Shown here: one piece after another, positions 58,995 through 64,000 of the stretch
Layout of the letters: the number at the start of each line of letters is the position of its first letter
Position numbering within the stretch: the stretch's first letter is position 1
DNA from: Palsa-461 sp036844945
GTDB taxonomy: Bacteria > Actinomycetota > Acidimicrobiia > Acidimicrobiales > RAAP-2
Direction: 5' to 3'
Length of the DNA stretch: 64,000 nucleotides
Assembly: GCA_036844945.1 (NCBI GenBank)
Contig: DAIUEV010000012.1
Span: 1-64,000 of the forward strand
Program-made: the position numbers and the translations under genes
The notes under the pieces: generated by a model
Seen by the model: the letters and a program-made list of their open reading frames with translations, nothing else
The model's database searches: none
What the model was told of the DNA's origin: nothing

Positions 58995-61584
58995 CTACGC
59001 CGCCCCGTCGAGCTCGGCCAGGACCGCGTCGCTGACGGCGAAGATCCCGCCGAAGAGGGTGCCCCGGTTGACCCTGGCCGCCACCGAACCCAGGTAGGCG
59101 GCGACCGACGCCGGCAGGGCGCCGGTCGGCGGCACGAGCAGCATCGGGGCGCCGGCCCGGCCGAGGCCGGGCCCGGCGGCCAGGGCGTCGGGGAAGTTCG
59201 CCCCGGTGGCCGCGCCCACCGCCGTCGGGCTCGAGAAGAATCGGGCCGCCACCGCTGCCGAGGTGTCGAAGAGGGTCTGGCCGAAGATGGCGGTCGCGCC
59301 GGGATCGGCCCCCGCCGCCGCGAACTGGCCACCGATCGCGTACCGGGTGTCGCTCGGGTGGGCGGCGAGGTAGGAGGCGGTCTCGGGGTCCTGGACCGCC
59401 CCGTCGGTGAGGAGGATCGCCCCGTGGGTCACCACCGCGGCGGGCACCGCCGAGAGGGCGTCGGGAAAGTCGAGGCCGGTCGCCTCGAAGATGGTCGAGG
59501 GGTTGTTGAGCTGTTGGGCGATGAGGACCGCAGTGCCGTACTCGGTGTTGCCGGCGAGGCGCACGGTCTTGAACCCGAGCGACTGGAGGGTGCCGTCGAT
59601 GTTGGCGCTCAGCGCCAGGTCGCCACCCAGGATGTAGACGGTGCCTCCGGACACGAGCACCCGCTGGATCTCCGCCAGGACCTCGGGGTCGAGCGAGGAG
59701 GACTGGCCGGCGCCCTCGGTGATCAGCAACGGCCCGTTCACCGCGGCGGCGAGCGGTCCTCCCGCGAGGGCGTCGGAAAAGAAGTCGGACCGGGCGAGCA
59801 CGACCGCGGCGGCCGACCCGTTGTTGGGGTAAGCCAGCTGGGAGGTGGCGATGGCGGTCTCGATGGCGGTGTTGCCGGCGACCCGGGAGAACACCCCCGA
59901 CGGCGCGCCGTAGGTGAAGGTCCCGCCGCCGCTCGGGCCGTTCGCGACCGGGCCGGTGGCGTTGATGGTGACGCTGCCCGAGCCCGCCGGCATGATGATC
60001 TCGGCCGTGGTGGCGGTCGTCGACTGCGGGGTCACGGGGCTCCCGTTCATGGTGAAGCTGGCGTTCTCGAGCCCCAACCCGTTGACGGTGACGACGGTGC
60101 CGGCGGGACCCTGGCTGGGCGACACCGAGCGCACCTGCGTGCAGGCCACCCCGCCCGCGATCATCGAGCCGAGCCCGGAAGCCAGGTCGTAGCCGGGACC
60201 GGCCGGGAAGTCCCCGCTGTTGTTCCCGGTGAGGTCGTTGTTGCCGGAGGTGGTGTCGTTGAAGCCCCCGTTCTCGGCCCCGGCGGCGGCAAGGAGGTAG
60301 AGGACCGGCGAGGCGTCCCCGGTGGCGGTCGACGAGCATCCCCCGGCCCGGTCGGCCCAGATCCCGGCCGACATCGGAGCGCCGAGGCTGGTCCCGACGT
60401 AGAGGTTCCACCCCCCGTCGGTGAAGAAGGCCTCCGGGACCCCGGCGTTCATCGACACGTCGGGCACCATCCGGCAGTTGGTCCCGTTGGAGCCGCAGGA
60501 GGCGGTGGGAGGCTCGGTGAGGCCGTTCTGCCAGATCTCCCGGGGCTCGGACCGGGAGGTCCCGCCGCCGCCGGCGCCACCCTGGCCGCAGGCGCTGCCG
60601 TTGTCGACCCCGTTGCATTGGTTCCAGACCACCTCGCGGCCGTCGAGGGACCGGGACGTCCCGCCGACCGCCGTCACCCAGGGGCTCGAGGACGGGTAGT
60701 CGACCTGCAGCGAGGTGTCGTTGTCGCCGCTTCCGAAGCAGTCCTCGGACCCCGAGTCCCCCGCCGCCGTGAAGATGGCCTGTCCCTGCGAGGCCGCTTG
60801 CTGCATGAGGACGTCGAACGCGGCGATCGAACCGTCACCCGAGGGGGAGTTCTGGGGCTCGCACAGGCCCCAGCTGTCCGAGACGAACTTCGCGGTGTCG
60901 TCACTGACGATCTGTTTGGCCGTGTCGTAGGCNNNNNNNNNNNNNNNNNNNNNNNNNNNNNNNNNNNNNNNNNNNNNNNNNNNNNNNNNNNNNNNNNNNN
61001 NNNNNNNNNNNNNNNNNNNNNNNNNNNNNNNNGGCCACGTCGTCGGGGACCACCGGCGCCGCGCGCGCCGCGAACACCGAGCGGCCCGAGTGCAACCGGT
61101 AACGCTCGAGCGACACTCCGAGACCCGACTCGACCGTCGACACGTCGCCGGTCGCGCTCACGGTGAACCCGGAGGCCGACACGTGCAGCCCGAGGCCGCG
61201 CAACCACGACTCGGTGGCGCCGACGGTCGAGGGCGAGGGGCCGTACTCGGCGGCGAAGACGCCCGGAGCCAACCAGTGCTCGTACTCCGGTGCGCTCGGG
61301 TCGTAGAGGTTGTGGAGCAGGGTTTCGACCGCCGCGGGATCCCGCGGCTGGAGCACGACCTGAAAGGTGAGCTCCTGGGTCGCCGGAAGCGCCCCGACCG
61401 GCTGGCTTCCGGCCGGCAGCGGCGGCGGGACGAGGAGGGCCGGGCGCTCGGAGGTCGCGGCGGCCGCCATGGGAGCGGCGAGGCCCGAGAGCGCGAGCAC
61501 TCCCCCGAGCAGCACCACCAGGCCGAACCCCCGGCCGGGGCGCTGCATCCGGCCCGTCAGGACGCCCAGGTTCCGACCTAGCAT
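58995..61584 (-). CDS. Secreted sedolisin (S53) protease with IPT and three CWB2 repeats (contains assembly gap)
   Basis: N-terminal signal peptide (about 19-42), then a pro-kumamolisin activation domain (LTFQVVLQPRDPAAVETLLHNLYDPSAPEYEHWLAPGVFAAEYGP). The gap removes the early catalytic domain. After it: VSDSWGLCE, AAGDSGSED (oxyanion Asp), VTAVGGTS, PDVSMNAG and the nucleophile GTSLGAPM. Next an IPT/TIG-like domain (VRSVSPSQGPAGTVVTVNGLG), then three cell-wall-binding type 2 repeats (e.g. VARSDFFSDALAGGPLAAA, EATGLDFPDALSAVPAA, ATGANFPDALAAGPGLG). The Glu/Asp catalytic pair must lie in the missing part, about 110-140 residues by comparison with the family. Acid-active, surface-held protease is the likely role. 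Confidence 0.85.
60933..61032. other. Assembly gap, 100 N, in protease gene (real missing sequence)
   Basis: Unlike the other three gaps, the flanks are not duplicated, and the protein lacks the start of the S53 catalytic domain, so about 300-450 bp are probably missing. Confidence 0.8.
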
Positions 61585-61659
61585 TTCCAGGGCACACTAC
61601 CGGCTGCCCCTCGACCCAACGGTCGCAGCGGCGGGCTGGATCGGCCCAAAGGACGCGAA

Positions 61660-61875
61660 ATGCCTGGACTCGCTGCTCTGCTCCCCGCCCTGATGCTGGC
61701 GGTCGACAAGCACAAGATCGGCGGGATCGTCGCCATCGTCGTCGGGGCGGCGGTCGCCCTCTTCGGCCTCTTCCGGGTGGTCCAGCGACTCTCGGGCGCC
61801 GCGATCTACCTCGGGATCGGGATCGTGATCGTGGTCCTGGGCGTCCTCACCTACACCCACACCATCCACTCATAG
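61660..61875 (+). CDS. Small membrane protein, 71 residues
   Basis: Two hydrophobic segments: about 21-39 (IGGIVAIVVGAAVALFGLF) and 47-65 (AIYLGIGIVIVVLGVLTY), separated by a basic turn FRVVQRLSG. AAAGGA sits 5-10 bp upstream of the ATG. Function unknown; similar tiny proteins are common in actinobacteria. It lies between the leftward protease and methyltransferase genes, 7 bp from the latter's stop. Confidence 0.65.
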   Translation: MPGLAALLPALMLAVDKHKIGGIVAIVVGAAVALFGLFRVVQRLSGAAIYLGIGIVIVVLGVLTYTHTIHS

Positions 61876-61882
61876 GCGCCGC

Positions 61883-62656
61883 TCAGCGGCGGGCGTGGAA
61901 GGTCATGCGCGAGCCCGCCTCGGCCACCAGGGCCACCTCGGTGAAGCCCACCTCGGTGAGCATTGCGCTCACACACTCGGGATTCGGCCCCCAGAAGTTG
62001 GACGGGTCGTTGTTGAGGGCGCCCCCCGGATAGAAGACCATCATCGGCCGGGCCTGGTCGAGCGCGTCGACGTGGGTCTCGAGGATGCAGGTGCCCTCGC
62101 ACACGTTGAACACGTTGCGGAGGTACCGCATCGGATCCTGGGCGTGGTAGAGGACGCCGAGGAAGAGCACGTAGTCGAACCGGCCCCCGACGAGCTCCGG
62201 GGTCAGGTCCTCGACCGAGACCCGCACCTTCTCGACCTTGCTTCCGAGCGCCCACCGGGCGATGTCGAACCCCTTCCCGTCGAGCAGTGGGCTCTCGGGG
62301 TGGCTCCAGCAGAACTCGTCGGCCGCCACCACCCGGGAGGCCCCGCGGCGCTCCGCCTCGAAGGCGAAGTAGCCGTCGAACGTCCCGACGTCGAGGACCG
62401 AGCATCCGGTGAGGTCGTCGGGGAGGCCGAGCAGCGCCAGCTTCGCCGCCGACTCGTCGAGCCCCGGCGTGACGATCCCGTGCCCGAGGTCGATGGTGTG
62501 GAACCACGGCCGGGACGACACCAGCTCCCGGACGACGGCCGGGTCGACCGGTTCGGGGAGCTCCAGTTCCGCCACGGAGCAGGCATGGTACAAGCCCCCC
62601 ACGAGGGACTCGCAGTTGGATCTGACCCTGCTGGATCGCGTCAAATCCTCACCCAT
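61883..62656 (-). CDS. CmoB-like (DUF1698) SAM-dependent methyltransferase
   Basis: 257 residues. PWFHTIDLGHGIVTPGLD, GCSVLDVGTFDGYFAFEAERRGAS (SAM motif I), DYVLFLGVLYHAQDPMRYLRNVF and ILETHVDA match the DUF1698/CmoB-like group, which in glycan clusters methylates sugars rather than tRNA. Stops there and the presence of WGPNPECVSAMLTEVGF fit. ATG 62656 is chosen; the frame opens to 62767, and a GTG about 28 codons inside is another possible start. Related context to the methyltransferase-GT2 fusion suggests surface glycan decoration. Confidence 0.78.
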   Translation of the reverse strand: MGEDLTRSSRVRSNCESLVGGLYHACSVAELELPEPVDPAVVRELVSSRPWFHTIDLGHGIVTPGLDESAAKLALLGLPDDLTGCSVLDVGTFDGYFAFEAERRGASRVVAADEFCWSHPESPLLDGKGFDIARWALGSKVEKVRVSVEDLTPELVGGRFDYVLFLGVLYHAQDPMRYLRNVFNVCEGTCILETHVDALDQARPMMVFYPGGALNNDPSNFWGPNPECVSAMLTEVGFTEVALVAEAGSRMTFHARR

Positions 62657-62771
62657 GGCGCATTGCCGGTAACTCAGGAAAGCAACCTCCGCACGCCTCC
62701 CGAGCTGAGCGCCCGATCGTGAACGGCTGGCTCCTCTCCACTTGCGACCAGGGTCCGCCGGCAGCACGTAC

Positions 62772-62799
62772 TGCTATCGTTAACTGATAGCATAGATTT
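62772..62799 (+). promoter_or_regulatory. Operator/promoter of the toxin-antitoxin pair
   Basis: Perfect inverted repeat TGCTATC (62772-62778) / GATAGCA (62786-62792), overlapping TANNNT boxes TAGCAT (62788-62793) and TAGATT (62793-62798). TAGCAT is spaced so that transcription would begin at the A of ATG 62800, a leaderless mRNA; there is no ribosome-binding site. Antitoxins usually bind such palindromes to repress their own operon. Confidence 0.6.
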
Positions 62800-63009
62800 A
62801 TGGCTTCATCAAGAACTACCTTCACCCTGGATGAGGAGTTGATCCGGCGTGCTCATCAGCTCGGCGTCAATATCTCGGCGGCCGCACGTCAGGGAGTTGC
62901 CGATGCGGTACGCGCCGCATTGGCACGATCCGACCGAGAGGCATACCTGAGACATCCCGAACGTGCGGACACGTTTTGGACCGAAGCCGAAGCGTGGGGC
63001 GAGGCATGA
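62800..63009 (+). CDS. Type II antitoxin, CcdA-like
   Basis: 69 residues. RTTFTLDEELIRRAHQLGVNISAAARQGVADAVRAAL is a ribbon-helix-helix-type DNA-binding start of the CcdA group; the C-terminal ERADTFWTEAEAWGEA is the expected flexible toxin-binding tail. The TGA overlaps the toxin ATG (ATGA). Less GC-rich and different in codon use from neighbours, pointing to transfer. Confidence 0.8.
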   Translation: MASSRTTFTLDEELIRRAHQLGVNISAAARQGVADAVRAALARSDREAYLRHPERADTFWTEAEAWGEA

Positions 63010-63314
63010 AACGAGGCGAGCTTTGGTTGGCCGAGGTTGGCCAAAAGAAACGACCCGTTCTCTTGCTCACTCGATCCGAGGTGCTCGATGTTCGCGAGCT
63101 CGTGACGGTGGCCGAGATCACCACCTCAATCCGGGGTCTGGCCGCAGAGGTCGACATCGACGACGCCGAGGCTGGGTTGGACCGGCCGTCGGTGGTCAAC
63201 TGCGACGGTCTTCACACGGTCGCACAGACATCGCTCACCGGTCCGGTCGGCCGAGTCGGCGACGACGTCATGCGTAAGGTCTGCTCGGCCCTCAGCCACG
63301 CGCTCGGTTGCTGA
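63006..63314 (+). CDS. Type II toxin, MazF/PemK-like endoribonuclease
   Basis: 102 residues: KRGELWLAEVGQKKRPVLLLTRSEVLD is the MazF/CcdB-fold start with conserved Arg and Pro; ITTSIRGLAAEVDIDDAEAGL and PSVVNCDGLHTVAQTSLTG follow. MazF toxins cut RNA at short motifs; the fold is shared with CcdB gyrase poison, so the target is open. Coupled to the antitoxin by ATGA. Lies in the only clearly less GC-rich stretch of this part of the window. Confidence 0.82.
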   Translation: MKRGELWLAEVGQKKRPVLLLTRSEVLDVRELVTVAEITTSIRGLAAEVDIDDAEAGLDRPSVVNCDGLHTVAQTSLTGPVGRVGDDVMRKVCSALSHALGC

Positions 63315-63570
63315 TATGAGGGTGTGCGGCATGGGAGAGTCCGTCGCTCGCCGTACCAGCCACGGGGATCGGCCGGTGCGACAAGCATCGAACGGGCGGG
63401 CTCGGGACGGTTCGAATAGGAAGGGATAGACGAAGGTTCCTGGTGAGTCCCGCCACCCGATTGCCCGCGACCCCTGCTGGTAGGATTACCCCCCAGACCA
63501 GGGCCGATGAGGACGGCGTGCGGCTCCGCCGGCCCCGAGACGCCAACGGGGGCCTGGCCGACGACGACCG

Positions 63571-64000
63571 ATGAAGAACCTCGCCCGCCGCGTGCTCAAG
63601 TCCCGGCCAGTCCGGTTGGTGGCGAGACCCCTCATGGCCCCGTTCCGCTTCCTGGTGGTCCGGTGGTCCCGCCAGGCACTCGCCCCTCGGATCGAGGCCC
63701 TCGAGGCGCAGCTCGCGAGGGCCAGGACCGAGCTCGACGGGCTCGACCGCTACGTCCCGGTCGTGCTCAGTTCCATCGCCGCCCAGAACGCCATGAGCCG
63801 GGCCGCCGTCCGAACGCACGAGGAGCTGGTCCAGCTGGTCCGCTCGACGCTCGAACGGTTCGATGCCCTCAGGCACGAGACCCTCGCCGAGGTGCAACGG
63901 CTCGCCGCCGCCCCACCCCGCCCACTCGTCGAGACCAAGATCCTCAACCCCGAGAAGGTCGAGGCGGCGAGATCGGAGCTCCGGCTCGACCTCGGGCCTC
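63571..64000 (+). CDS. Partial protein with N-terminal helix and coiled coil, probably a glycan-cluster enzyme (runs off right edge)
   Basis: 143 residues seen. It opens MKNLARRVLKSRPVRLVARPL (basic, with Arg/Leu amphipathic character), then a coiled coil RIEALEAQLARARTELDGLD, and LKILNPEKV-like text (TKILNPEKVEAARSELRLDLG) typical of the linker before a methyltransferase or glycosyltransferase domain. The catalytic part lies outside the window, so no function is given. The 256-bp space before it holds TAGGAT (63482-63487), a possible -10 box. Confidence 0.6.
   Translation, partial: MKNLARRVLKSRPVRLVARPLMAPFRFLVVRWSRQALAPRIEALEAQLARARTELDGLDRYVPVVLSSIAAQNAMSRAAVRTHEELVQLVRSTLERFDALRHETLAEVQRLAAAPPRPLVETKILNPEKVEAARSELRLDLGP

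Overview
The window is very GC-rich (roughly 70% by eye) and almost fully coding. It comes from an actinobacterium, most likely of the class Acidimicrobiia or a close relative. Grounds for this: a complete Bpa-type bacterial proteasome activator, a dcw cluster with sepF, yggT and divIVA but no ftsA, a MurE of the meso-diaminopimelate type, an encapsulin, EgtB/EgtD for ergothioneine, DUF3040 and DUF6529 proteins, many GTG starts, and TANNNT -10 boxes close to start codons. No tRNA, rRNA, CRISPR array, insertion sequence or prophage was seen. The sequence looks like a draft scaffold: four runs of exactly 100 N are present, and three of them are flanked by the same 55 bases on both sides. That suggests overlapping contigs (k = 55) that were never merged.

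Layout. 1-5 kb: the start of dnaE (off the left edge), bpa, an Rrf2 regulator, a histidine phosphatase, a primary-like sigma factor, an RluA-type pseudouridine synthase and lspA. 5-23 kb: a long division and cell-wall block read leftwards from mraZ at 23.2 kb: mraZ, rsmH, ftsL, ftsI, murE, mraY, ftsW, murG, murC, murB, ftsQ, then ftsZ, yggS, sepF, yggT, divIVA and a DksA-like zinc-finger protein with a Lys/Ala/Pro repeat tail. murF and murD are absent from their usual places. A three-gene Rieske/DUF6529/30-residue membrane peptide unit sits in the opposite direction between ftsQ and ftsZ. Most adjacent mur/fts genes overlap as ATGA or GTGA, implying translational coupling from the promoter upstream of mraZ.

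23.5-38 kb: housekeeping and stress genes: lipoate-ligase-like protein, HNH nuclease, ROK kinase, DUF3040 and LapA-like membrane proteins, an MMPL transporter, a nitronate monooxygenase, msrA, egtB-egtD, an N-terminally short encapsulin, a YihY membrane protein and Lon. 38-52.5 kb: transport. An orphan iron-type binding lipoprotein is followed by a compact branched-chain-amino-acid-type ABC system. Its two permeases are fused in one gene, and its two ATPases are fused to each other and to an MFS-like membrane domain. One lipoprotein binding protein follows the ATPase gene, and two similar non-lipoprotein binding proteins flank the locus. phoU lies inside this region behind four 11-bp direct repeats that match a PhoP box. 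An acyl-CoA synthetase follows the last binding protein by 7 bp, hinting that the imported compound is an organic acid.

52.5-64 kb: a surface-glycan region with glycosyltransferases (including a tandem GT2 protein and a methyltransferase-GT2 fusion), a secreted sedolisin-type protease with three C-terminal cell-wall-binding repeats, a CmoB-like methyltransferase, a CcdA-like/MazF-like toxin-antitoxin pair of less GC-rich sequence, and the start of another gene running off the right edge.
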